A stretch of DNA of 51,014 bases. Source: Sulfuricurvum kujiense DSM 16994. Lineage in GTDB: Bacteria > Campylobacterota > Campylobacteria > Campylobacterales > Sulfurimonadaceae. The notes beneath the pieces were generated by a model that saw only the letters and a list, made by a program, of their open reading frames with translations, ran no database searches and was not told where the DNA came from. The stretch is from positions 1 through 51,014 of the forward strand of contig NC_014756.1 of assembly GCF_000183725.1 (NCBI RefSeq), given 5' to 3'. This document shows positions 44,042 through 50,983 of the stretch, piece by piece (position 1 is the stretch's first letter; every line of letters starts with the position of its first letter). The translations under genes and the position numbers were made by a program.

Positions 44042-44227
44042 TTAAAAAAGATTCAATACCCTTCTGGAAAACGCACTCTGTGGATAAAAGATAATGGTGG
44101 CGGCCGTAAATGCAAACACAAATAAAAAAAATGCCACCCCAAATTCTTGAATACTGTGCACTCCTACCCCTGCAAAAAGTGCAGGGATAAAAAAGATCAA
44201 AGCACTCATCCATTGTTTAATGCGCAT
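44042..44227 (-). CDS. small two-segment membrane protein
   Basis: 61 residues from ATG 44227 (MRIKQWMSALIFF); an in-frame ATG at 44260 is possible but lies deeper in the WGR gene. Two hydrophobic segments: ALIFFIPALFAGVGVHSI and FGVAFFLFVFAFTAATIIF. It overlaps the WGR-like gene end by 22 bp. Function unknown. Confidence 0.5.
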   Translation of the reverse strand: MRIKQWMSALIFFIPALFAGVGVHSIQEFGVAFFLFVFAFTAATIIFYPQSAFSRRVLNLF

Positions 44228-44451
44228 CGGTTTGTATATCCCTTTTTTAGTTTGGCACATATCAATGATTGCATCGACTCAGCGGCAGTTTCTGCACTGT
44301 CATAAATCTCACTAATCACTCCGGTGGGCTTGAGTTTCTTGATCGAACCATAGGTACGGACTACCATCCACTCAGAAAAGAGGTTTGGAATTAGCTCAAT
44401 CGTGTAATACCGTATCCTACCCTTAACGCTTCGTGTCATCGTCATTTTCAT
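44206..44451 (-). CDS. WGR-like domain protein
   Basis: 81 residues from ATG 44451; ATGs at 44445 and 44439 are also possible. RIRYYTIELIPNLFSEWMVVRTYGSIKKL and LICAKLKKGYTNR follow the WGR domain pattern (Y.l.l.pnLF.eW.vvR.WG... and K.rrGY), with the name-giving Trp-Gly-Arg changed to Tyr-Gly-Ser. WGR domains bind nucleic acid ends in PARP-type and related proteins. It is the only clear nucleic-acid-type protein in the operon besides the RNase-H-like one. It overlaps both neighbours. Confidence 0.68.
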   Translation of the reverse strand: MKMTMTRSVKGRIRYYTIELIPNLFSEWMVVRTYGSIKKLKPTGVISEIYDSAETAAESMQSLICAKLKKGYTNRCALNNG

Positions 44452-44785
44452 AATCGTGTTTCCCGAATTTTGCATCTTTAATAGCACTCACTTTGGATCC
44501 ATCTTCCATTAAATGACCTACGTTTTTGGATTTTTGGTACGCATCGATCTGCTCTTGGGTGATACCGCTTTCACAGTACCCCCGTTTCATATCCTTGTTG
44601 TTCAGATATCGCCCGACCAAACCCAGCAAACCAATAATGGCTAATGTAGCGGCGATGATAGTTGTGGGATTGATCTGATCATCGAATCCGTAGGTTTGTC
44701 CGTATTGGTAGATAGCCAGCCCATAGATTTGCACAAGTACCAGCAGTGTCCAGTAGGTTAGAAATTTAGACATTCTTTTGCTCAT
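44423..44785 (-). CDS. hypothetical membrane protein with an internal iteron-like DNA site
   Basis: 120 residues with two membrane segments (FLTYWTLLVLVQIYGLAIY and TIIAATLAIIGLLGLVGRYL) and a charged cytoplasmic tail. Codons for NVGHLMEDG contain a 16-base sequence identical to the origin iteron (44506-44522). It overlaps the upstream gene by 20 bp and the WGR-like gene by 29 bp. The family is not recognised. Confidence 0.6.
   Translation of the reverse strand: MSKRMSKFLTYWTLLVLVQIYGLAIYQYGQTYGFDDQINPTTIIAATLAIIGLLGLVGRYLNNKDMKRGYCESGITQEQIDAYQKSKNVGHLMEDGSKVSAIKDAKFGKHDYENDDDTKR
44506..44522 (-). repeat. iteron-identical site inside a coding sequence
   Basis: On the minus strand CGTAGGTCATTTAATGG: 16 of 17 bases match the origin iteron, and the origin copy at 48424 also begins with C. 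It lies about 3.7 kb from the array, in the opposite orientation, within the codons for NVGHLME. A chance 16-base match in 51 kb is very unlikely even with AT bias. Confidence 0.8.
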
Positions 44786-45389
44786 GGTGTACCTCCTTCA
44801 TGTATTCATCACTCGATTCATAATAATCTCCTACAAACTCATTCCACTCTTTGAGCTCCGGATCGTTTTTATAGAGTTCCGCCATCGCAGCAGCTCCTTT
44901 TTCGATTGTGGCTTTACGTTCCTCACGGGCCTTGGTTTTTTTGTGTCTCTCGCCCAGCTGTCGAAACATCCAAGCCATCCATCCAAAAATACCGATCAAT
45001 ATACTCGTTCCGATAATGATCTGCGTTGTTATACTGATACAGTGCGGTTCGCTGCTGTTGAGTATTTCACACTGATCTTCAAGAATCTCTACTCCTCGAT
45101 TCCCCTTAAATAGGTATTGCCCTTTGTGCTCCCATCCACTGCTCTTAGAGATGAGAAGCGGATGGGCATTATCATCTTTACAGATAACCTCCCCTCCCCT
45201 ATCAAAATGATTCCCATAATAACCCTGCCTATCGTTTCGGCTGCAGATATCGTCTCCCCAGACCATAACTAAAAGTAAAAACAACCCAACTATCGGGACG
45301 ATCATCTCTTTGAGAAACGTTACGCTCACTGCACCCACCAAGAGTATCAGCCCCATCAATGCCATCATATCCATATCAAAGTGACTCAT
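44766..45389 (-). CDS. hypothetical membrane protein with an SGW-type soluble domain
   Basis: 207 residues. Two or so N-terminal hydrophobic segments (ALMGLILLVGAVSVTFL, IVPIVGLFLLLVMVW), then about 75 soluble residues (VICKDDNAHPLLISKSSGW, YLFKGNRGVEILEDQCEIL), another segment (IIIGTSILIGIFGWMAWMF) and a charged tail. The soluble part shares a pattern (C, then L..., SGW, FKG[ND], D.C.[IV], EP) with the protein at 46406-46882, so the two look like paralogues in one operon. Several cysteines could form disulfides in the periplasm. Function unknown. Confidence 0.6.
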   Translation of the reverse strand: MSHFDMDMMALMGLILLVGAVSVTFLKEMIVPIVGLFLLLVMVWGDDICSRNDRQGYYGNHFDRGGEVICKDDNAHPLLISKSSGWEHKGQYLFKGNRGVEILEDQCEILNSSEPHCISITTQIIIGTSILIGIFGWMAWMFRQLGERHKKTKAREERKATIEKGAAAMAELYKNDPELKEWNEFVGDYYESSDEYMKEVHHEQKNV

Positions 45390-45398
45390 TTTTCCCCC

Positions 45399-46106
45399 TT
45401 ATGCCGCAATCGGCCCTTTTAATGTATTTCGTGCTGCTTCCTCAAACCAGCTCATATCAAATTCTGCAGCTTTAAGCAGTTCGTCGTAGAGTTTTTGCTT
45501 GTAGCATTGGATATGTTTGAATCGCTCAGAGAGGAGACGATGGAGATTTTGGCTCCCGGCAAAGAGTAATAAAGCAATGATCTTCTCATTCACCTCTTTG
45601 ATGTTGTTGGGATAAGGTTTCATCATCGGTGCAGTACCGCTGATGGCACATAGGTATCCATAAGTCTCTCCGCGTGTGAGAGGCATCAATGCGCTCACCA
45701 GCTCCTCATCGCTGATTTGGGAGGCATGGGCAAGAATCTGTTTGGTCCAGTTTGCATTTTTAGCGTGTTTGAGTCTGACGTTAAATGCAAGAGCGTCTAC
45801 TTGAGATAGGTAAGCACGCTTCATCCACAAAAACTGAATCCGATCGAACATCTTAGAAAAAAAAGCTCCAATGCTTTTGGTGTCGATCCCCATGTTGTCA
45901 TAGACAAAGACGCAGTTACGGTGTTGATGCTCGATCGCATGGGTAATCGCTTCAATGAGGGCGAACTCTTCGGCTTCGTGTACATTCATGGCGTGGACAA
46001 ATACAGAATGGCTTTGGTTCGTATAGAGGTTTTTTACCCCTATTCCCGCCTCTTTGGTGAGGTGGTCATACGACGCATCACTGAGATATATGACATTATT
46101 TTCCAT
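45399..46106 (-). CDS. RNase-H-fold-like protein
   Basis: The start at ATG 46106 follows the excellent site AAGGAGGAGACACC; the longer frame to 46154 lies in the upstream gene. The 235-residue protein opens with NVIYLSDASYD, then AEEFALIEAITHAIEH and CVFVYDNMGID, which match the D, E and D positions and spacing of RNase-H-type folds (DAS, AE..AL..A, YDN). The C-terminal half is helical. It is the only enzyme-like protein in the membrane operon; a nuclease or non-catalytic binding role is inferred. Confidence 0.6.
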   Translation of the reverse strand: MENNVIYLSDASYDHLTKEAGIGVKNLYTNQSHSVFVHAMNVHEAEEFALIEAITHAIEHQHRNCVFVYDNMGIDTKSIGAFFSKMFDRIQFLWMKRAYLSQVDALAFNVRLKHAKNANWTKQILAHASQISDEELVSALMPLTRGETYGYLCAISGTAPMMKPYPNNIKEVNEKIIALLLFAGSQNLHRLLSERFKHIQCYKQKLYDELLKAAEFDMSWFEEAARNTLKGPIAA

Positions 46107-46425
46107 GGGGTGTCTCCTCCTTTTGGGAGTGTTCTGCATGCTTTTCCTCTTCATGCATCGTTTTAAGATCCCGTATACACTGACGGCTTTGCTTTAAAAG
46201 GATCCACAGTGTGACCAACATCGAGAGAACCATAAAGAGCAAGCTTGCTGCCAATAGCCATTTCATCGCTACACCTAGCCCAACTCCCACACTTAAAACT
46301 AAATACCCGACACTGATTAGATAAAGTCGTTGACGCCGTTCATGTATGATAATCCGTAGCATCAAAACACTAAGTCCCCAGTAAAAAAGACTTAGAAAAA
46401 CGATATCACTCAGCTCTTGTGTCAT
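46096..46425 (-). CDS. small membrane protein
   Basis: 109 residues from ATG 46425, preceded by GAGGAAAA; an ATG at 46443 gives six more residues. Three hydrophobic segments (IVFLSLFYWGLSVLMLRIII, LYLISVGYLVLSVGVGLGV, WLLAASLLFMVLSMLVTLWIL) and a charged tail (EEEKHAEHSQKEE). It overlaps both neighbours, by 11 and 20 bp. The family is not recognised. Confidence 0.58.
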   Translation of the reverse strand: MTQELSDIVFLSLFYWGLSVLMLRIIIHERRQRLYLISVGYLVLSVGVGLGVAMKWLLAASLLFMVLSMLVTLWILLKQSRQCIRDLKTMHEEEKHAEHSQKEETPHGK

Positions 46426-46882
46426 CTTTTTCCTCCTCAACACCTAGCGTCACCGCCCGCAGTGTCATCAACACACCTATGAGTGTGACTAAGACCATCC
46501 AATACGGAACACTTGAGGGTTCTGGAAAAGCTTTTTCAATCACCCTACACACTCCAGGATCATTAATGATTACATCCCCTTTCACAAATCCGGTCCCCTC
46601 CTCATATCTCCACCCACTTAAGCGATCAACCCTAGCACTCTCCCCTCTCCATAAACCGCAGGACAATGCCTGCCCCTTATGAAACTGCTCCATCAAAAAA
46701 CGCTCACCTAGGTAGTGTGTGTGGTTAGTGTAGGCAATGGTAAATACTCCCACAATCACCACTATCCCGACAAAAACAAACTCAGCCCCTCTTCCATAGA
46801 GGATAAATCCAGCTCCTATGAGCAGCAATACACTCAACAGCCACACTTCACCGGTACTGGTAACCAACATCTCAGGATGCAT
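46406..46882 (-). CDS. hypothetical membrane protein with an SGW-type soluble domain
   Basis: 158 residues from ATG 46882, which follows GAGGAG and the previous stop by one base; the longer frame to 46963 is inside that gene. Two hydrophobic segments (VWLLSVLLLIGAGFILY, FVFVGIVVIVGVFTIAY), about 70 soluble residues (ALSCGLWRGESARVDRLSGW, GFVKGDVIINDPGVCRVIE) and a third segment. The soluble part is similar in pattern to the 44766-45389 protein. Likely envelope protein of the plasmid's uncharacterised operon. Confidence 0.6.
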   Translation of the reverse strand: MHPEMLVTSTGEVWLLSVLLLIGAGFILYGRGAEFVFVGIVVIVGVFTIAYTNHTHYLGERFLMEQFHKGQALSCGLWRGESARVDRLSGWRYEEGTGFVKGDVIINDPGVCRVIEKAFPEPSSVPYWMVLVTLIGVLMTLRAVTLGVEEEKDDTRAE

Positions 46883-46883
46883 C

Positions 46884-47288
46884 TCATCTCTCCTCGTAAG
46901 AGTATGAGAGCACAGCAGAGCGTTCATGGATACGATAATCTTTATACTGACACAGATACACACTTCGAATTTCGCGTTTCAATACACCGCACACGTTGTA
47001 CCAGGTGAATCCGAAAAAACTTTTTTTATGAATTAGCTCTTGGGGATGGAGGCAAAGAATCTTTTCATAATCCAATCCCATCCCTTTATGTTCGGTATAG
47101 AGAGTTTGTTCCCCTTCAATTTCATATCTCTCCTCAACAGAGTCATACCGCATTATCGCGTCACGGAAAATTTTATGCTGCTCGTCACACTCCACAAAAT
47201 AAAAACGCTCCCCCTTAGGGTTGATCAGGATCTCTTTTTTCCCTTCATCAATGAGTAAATCGATATCGCTAAAACACACATGGCTCAT
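46884..47288 (-). CDS. hypothetical protein, first gene of the membrane operon
   Basis: 134 residues with AAAAGGAGA before the ATG. No membrane segment; mixed strands and helices (EILINPKGERFYFVECDEQHKIF, SFFGFTWYNVCGVLKREIRSVYL). As first gene of a nine-gene run it could be a soluble partner or regulator. The palindrome TAAAC-ATAC-GTTTA (47316-47329) lies upstream and may control it. The family is not recognised. Confidence 0.58.
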   Translation of the reverse strand: MSHVCFSDIDLLIDEGKKEILINPKGERFYFVECDEQHKIFRDAIMRYDSVEERYEIEGEQTLYTEHKGMGLDYEKILCLHPQELIHKKSFFGFTWYNVCGVLKREIRSVYLCQYKDYRIHERSAVLSYSYEER

Positions 47289-47594
47289 GAAATCTCCTTT
47301 TAGTATGAGTAAAAATAAACATACGTTTATAATTTAAGTAATTATATACTCATATATAAACAATGTCAACACCTGATATACTTATATGATTATATTTAAT
47401 CACAATTTATTACCTATATGTAAATTTATGACATTTTGCTAAGCGGGTAGTTGTTAGAGACAGTATTCTTACAAAGTAAACATTTGATTATTTAATGCAT
47501 TATTTAATACACAAATAGTGTATTTTTAGTCATTTAGTAAACATTTGATGTGATTTAGATAGAATTTTATAAACGAATAAGTATTTGGGAACCA
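47289..47594. promoter_or_regulatory. divergent regulatory region with palindrome and direct repeats
   Basis: No gene. TAAAC (47316-47320) and GTTTA (47325-47329) form a small palindrome near the minus-strand operon start. AGTAAACATTTGAT occurs twice, at 47475-47488 and 47536-47549, 61 bp apart (about six helical turns), upstream of the HTH gene. The shared TAAAC core suggests one regulator, most simply the 79-residue HTH protein, controlling both directions. Confidence 0.55.
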
Positions 47595-47834
47595 ATGGAC
47601 AAACACGCTTTTAACGACTTACTTAAAATTGCAGGGCTTTCTAAAAAGGAATTTGCCGAGATTTTAGGGACGACCGGCGGTACGATCAGTAACTGGGGGA
47701 ATGAAGATCGCGAGATCCCTTATTGGGTAGAGTCGTGGTTGAGTCTCTATATTGAGAATCAGCACTGCAAGAAGATCAAAGAAGCGATTAGTAAAAGCGG
47801 TGTATGCAATTTAATGGATAAAAAACCCAAGTGA
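47595..47834 (+). CDS. small HTH regulator
   Basis: 79 residues. FNDLLKIAGLSKKEFAEILGTTGGTISNWGNEDREIPYWVESWL is a Cro/C1-type HTH, with the recognition helix around TGGTISNWG and a tail that may dimerise. GGGAACC before the ATG is a weak ribosome site. It is divergent from the nine-gene membrane operon and overlaps the next membrane gene by 4 bp, so it is the likely local regulator. Confidence 0.75.
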   Translation: MDKHAFNDLLKIAGLSKKEFAEILGTTGGTISNWGNEDREIPYWVESWLSLYIENQHCKKIKEAISKSGVCNLMDKKPK

Positions 47835-48109
47835 ACTTTCTAACCTTTGACTCTTTTATCTCAATTCCGATACTGATTGCTCTGTATTACCTGGGAGCAT
47901 TGATGATCCCTGCCCTGCTTTGGTACAAGCGTATATGGGTTATTAAAATAGCCGATGCATTGATGCAAACATTCCCCATTTCCACCTCACGGCTTGTTCT
48001 GGGGTTCATGGTTTTATTTATCGGATTTGAGATACTGTGGCGAATGATGTTTGAGATGTTTATCGGGTATTTCAAGATGATTGAGTATTTACGCCATTTG
48101 GCTTATTGA
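47831..48109 (+). CDS. small membrane protein
   Basis: 92 residues with a GTG start overlapping the HTH stop (GTGA). Two or three hydrophobic segments: FISIPILIALYYLGALMIPALLWY, LVLGFMVLFIGFEILWRMMFEMFIGYF. No signal peptide cleavage site or motif is recognised. Coupling to the HTH gene suggests a sensor or anti-regulator role at the membrane, but this is speculative. Confidence 0.5.
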   Translation: MNFLTFDSFISIPILIALYYLGALMIPALLWYKRIWVIKIADALMQTFPISTSRLVLGFMVLFIGFEILWRMMFEMFIGYFKMIEYLRHLAY

Positions 48110-48259
48110 AATTTTAAAATTACGTTTACTAAAACCCTCTCATCCATCTAGGTACCATAGCGCCTTCCCCCTGTTCCCAATGCATTATCGATTTGAGTGA
48201 TCAATTTTTCAGACTTTTTAGGAATCGTTCAGAGATATAAACACCATATTTGATAATAA

Positions 48260-48773
48260 TGTAGGTCACTTAATGGAATGTGTAGGTCATTTAATGGAGC
48301 GAACTTATTGGTTCATACTACGTGAATTATCGGTATTTACGTCATTTCACGCTTTTTTTAAAGCTATTTACATAAAAAATGCAAACCCATAAGTTACCTA
48401 TTTCCCTTTGATAGGGTATTTTGCGTAGGTCAAATAATGTACTCACTTTTTTTATGTAGGTCAAATAATGCCAGCAATTCAAAAATGTAGGTCATTTAAT
48501 GGAATACAAGCCTTCGATGGTTATTTCATAACTATTATTAACCGATTGCTTATCTGTAAAAGAAATATTTGCCATTTAATGATTCAAAATTACTTTTTTC
48601 ACTTCATATCTAGTTTTTTAACGTGCACAAATTCATTATATTCTCATAAATACCTGTATTTTAATAAGTATTTATTATTGGTATGTCGGTCATTTAATGG
48701 GAAGTGTAGGTCATTTAATGGGATTTAGCGATATGTGTAGGTCATTTAATGGGAAGTGTAGGTCATTTAATGC
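48260..48773 (+). repeat. nine-copy iteron array, core GTAGGTCATTTAATGG
   Basis: 17-base units start at 48260, 48281, 48424, 48455, 48486, 48684, 48705, 48736 and 48757, all in one direction. Within groups the steps are 21 or 31 bp, i.e. two or three helical turns, so bound initiators would line up on one face of the DNA. Units at 48424 and 48455 have CAAATAATG in place of CATTTAATG, and 48684 has TGTCGG. A decayed fragment (CATTTAATG) is at 48573. These are the expected binding sites of the initiator encoded at 48878-49759. Confidence 0.95.
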
Positions 48774-48780
48774 ACAGATA

Positions 48781-48844
48781 TCCCTATTTTAGGGACTTTG
48801 CGTTTTTACTCTATAGAGTATTATAGATTATATAGAAATCTATA
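48781..48844. promoter_or_regulatory. cluster of three palindromes between iterons and initiator gene
   Basis: TCCCTA-TTT-TAGGGA (48781-48795), ACTCTATAGAGT (48808-48819) and TATAGATT with AATCTATA (48822-48829, 48837-48844). They lie downstream of the initiator gene's stop, so they are not its promoter; they could be replication-structure elements, such as single-strand initiation hairpins, or operators. Confidence 0.5.
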
Positions 48845-48854
48845 GTAAGGGGGC

Positions 48855-48870
48855 GAGGCTTTTGTGCCTC
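48855..48870 (-). terminator. hairpin after the initiator gene
   Basis: GAGGC (48855-48859) pairs with GCCTC (48866-48870), with G/C-rich flanks that lengthen the stem. It lies just past the stop of the minus-strand initiator gene. No clean T-run follows. Confidence 0.4.
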
Positions 48871-48877
48871 CCCTCCC

Positions 48878-49759
48878 CTATTTTGAGAGCAAAGACTGAA
48901 GAGGAGCAGAAAAAGTGATTTTTGCATCTTCTTGTTTGCGATATAAAATCTTTTTGATCTTTTTTCGTCCAGATTCAGTTACTTCTTCTTCAAGTGTAGA
49001 AATACCAAATTTTTCCAGGGTGTCTATATTTGATTCAATTTCACGACGAGCAGTTCTTATGGCATTTTCACTGTCTTGAGGGTAACCTACTGTTGTTAAT
49101 AGAGCTTTTATTTCCATCTTTGAAGCATCCTTGTGTGTCCAAAAGAAACGGACAATCGCTCTGAGTAATGCGCTTTGAATAGTTAACAACTTATCTAACT
49201 CATCAATATAACCGATAGTTAATTGACCTTCAATGTAGTTTCTATATTTTGAAGAGAATACAATTTTAAATTCACCTGTCTCTGGGATTGCACCATCATC
49301 TTCGAGAATTTGAAATGCGTAATATTTTTTACTATGGTCTTCCATTTCTATGGACGTATTACGAATTTCCCGAATCTTTGTCCGTAGCCATGTATGATTT
49401 GAACCGGCTGTATTTCCGTATCGTTTTAAAACATCCGTTTCATTAAAAAATACAGCAACACTACCGCCTTCCAATTCTTCGATATTATTAGCAGATGCAA
49501 AAATACAGTCTAATAAATCTCTGTGGACTTGAGTTAAAATATTACCAGTAACAAGAACTTTTCCCCATGATGTACTAATCGCACGAGAGCGTTTGTTTTT
49601 AATGAAATTTTTGTAAATAAGACTTGTTGAAGAAACTTTTTCAATAGGTGCCCATAGGCCAGTTCTGAGTTCTGAAACAGAAACGTTAGATCGTTCCATT
49701 TTTGAAATAATGTCAATCTCAAATTTACTTTGATTCGGGGAATCTTTTCTTTTTGCCAT
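48878..49759 (-). CDS. plasmid replication initiator (winged-helix, RepC/TrfA/RepB-like)
   Basis: 293 residues. The order of segments fits a tandem winged-helix initiator: ILTQVHRDLLDCIFASANN, DVLKRYGNTAGSNHTWLRTKI, then IGYIDELDKLLTIQSALLRAIVRFFWTHKD, and a second unit ending AIRTARREIESNIDTLEKFGI. It would bind the adjacent iterons and open the origin. Its ATG follows directly on the helicase stop (TAGATG), so expression is coupled. The helicase-initiator pair recalls IncQ repA-repC, although no RepB primase or mob gene is present. Confidence 0.85.
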   Translation of the reverse strand: MAKRKDSPNQSKFEIDIISKMERSNVSVSELRTGLWAPIEKVSSTSLIYKNFIKNKRSRAISTSWGKVLVTGNILTQVHRDLLDCIFASANNIEELEGGSVAVFFNETDVLKRYGNTAGSNHTWLRTKIREIRNTSIEMEDHSKKYYAFQILEDDGAIPETGEFKIVFSSKYRNYIEGQLTIGYIDELDKLLTIQSALLRAIVRFFWTHKDASKMEIKALLTTVGYPQDSENAIRTARREIESNIDTLEKFGISTLEEEVTESGRKKIKKILYRKQEDAKITFSAPLQSLLSK

Positions 49760-50983
49760 CTAATCTCCAATAAATACTGAATTGAATCGTTCAGAACGAC
49801 CAGAAGTAGTTGAATTATCTTTGCTAGGGAAAATTTGTCGTTCAACTTCGTTTGATTTTAAAATTGCGCCTGCATTATAATTATCTTTCGCGAGACGAAC
49901 AAGTCGCATATGTAATTTTGATTCATCAATCTCTTTGTCTTTGTTTCGTATGCGATCAACTTCATAATGAAGGCGTGCCGCATCAACTATAGCCCCTGCT
50001 CCACGAGAGCCAGCAGTTCCTTTAGTTGAATGATGAATAAAAACAATAGTTTTTTCGTTTTTTCCTGCATATTCAGTAAATAGTTGCATGAAAAATCGAG
50101 CATGTCCATTATTGTTTTCATCGCCTCCAAAAAAAGCAATAAGCGGATCAAGGATTATCAAATCATAAGGATCAAAAACTTTTTTCATATCATGCCAAAT
50201 AGGATCTGTTGTTACTTTATTTCCAATAATATTTAGTAAATGTGGAGTTGCGTCATCTGCAATATCTATTTTAAGATTTGGTATAGAGTTTTCAAGTACA
50301 CCTGAAAGAATTTTATTTAAACGTGATTTAGAAAGAGTTTTTGGATCTTCTGAAAGCCATAAAAATGCTCTGGATGTTTTGTTTTGAATACAAAAACGAG
50401 CGGCAATTTGTAAAACGGTCCAAGTTTTTCCAGAACCTCCAGGTGCTGTAACTAATGAGACAGTGTTACGAGGAATAGGAAGCCAATCTTTTAGAATGAA
50501 TTCAACTTCTTTTTCTTCAATTTCCTCATGATTCGTAGGATGTGGCAATCGTCGATCTATACTCATCCCCTCTTCAAGTGCTACAATTAATTCTTTGGCC
50601 GCATTTATTGGATCTTCTGCTTGGGCAGCTTTTTTAAATTGTGTTGATAGTCCTAAAAGAGTTCTTCTATCTTTATATTTTGCAAGTTCTTGAATATAAG
50701 GTGTAATACTAGCTATTGGGTTTGCAGTTAGAACTTCAATCATTACTCTTTCATCAAATTGTCCGATTCGATTTAATTCAGATCTCAAAAATTCTTCATC
50801 AATGGGTTTATCCATCGCAGTTAAATTGATCATAGCAGTATAAATATTTTGATGGGCAACAAGATAAAAATACTCACGTGAAAGTTGATTCGATATATAT
50901 GTAAAATCGCTAGGATTAAAAATAATAGAAGACAATATAGATCTTTCAAATGGTATATTATAGATCTCTAACTCGTCATTCAT
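49760..50983 (-). CDS. repA: RepA-type replicative helicase with a DnaB-like N-terminal domain
   Basis: 407 residues. Residues 1 to about 115 look like a DnaB N-terminal domain: PFERSILSSIIFNPSDFTYI, EYFYLVAHQNIYTAMINL, DEEFLRSELNRIGQF and ITPYIQELAKYKDRRTLLGL. The RecA-like domain follows, as in RSF1010 RepA: APGGSGKTWTVLQIA (Walker A, about 180), LIILDPLIAFFGGDENNNG (Walker B) and IVFIHHSTKG. Known IncQ RepA lacks the N-terminal part, so this version may recruit the host primase like DnaB. AGGGGAAG precedes the ATG. It is the first gene of the operon. Confidence 0.85.
   Translation of the reverse strand: MNDELEIYNIPFERSILSSIIFNPSDFTYISNQLSREYFYLVAHQNIYTAMINLTAMDKPIDEEFLRSELNRIGQFDERVMIEVLTANPIASITPYIQELAKYKDRRTLLGLSTQFKKAAQAEDPINAAKELIVALEEGMSIDRRLPHPTNHEEIEEKEVEFILKDWLPIPRNTVSLVTAPGGSGKTWTVLQIAARFCIQNKTSRAFLWLSEDPKTLSKSRLNKILSGVLENSIPNLKIDIADDATPHLLNIIGNKVTTDPIWHDMKKVFDPYDLIILDPLIAFFGGDENNNGHARFFMQLFTEYAGKNEKTIVFIHHSTKGTAGSRGAGAIVDAARLHYEVDRIRNKDKEIDESKLHMRLVRLAKDNYNAGAILKSNEVERQIFPSKDNSTTSGRSERFNSVFIGD

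Larger units (their letters stand above)
48110..48877. other. origin of replication region (768 bp, noncoding)
   Basis: Contains nine iterons (48260-48773), an AT-rich stretch (about 48590-48690), three palindromes (48781-48844) and a hairpin (48855-48870) next to the initiator gene. No canonical DnaA box (TTATCCACA) was seen by eye. An 86-codon frame across it only translates the iterons (CRSFNG repeats) and is rejected. Confidence 0.85.

Noticed and set aside
48468-48728. 86-codon ORF across the origin
   Set aside because: It is a translation of the iterons (repeated CRSFNG); no ribosome site and it lies in the replication origin.
48260-48773. CRISPR array
   Set aside because: Repeats are 17 bp with 4-14 bp or irregular gaps and sit next to a replication initiator; they are iterons. 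No cas genes are present.
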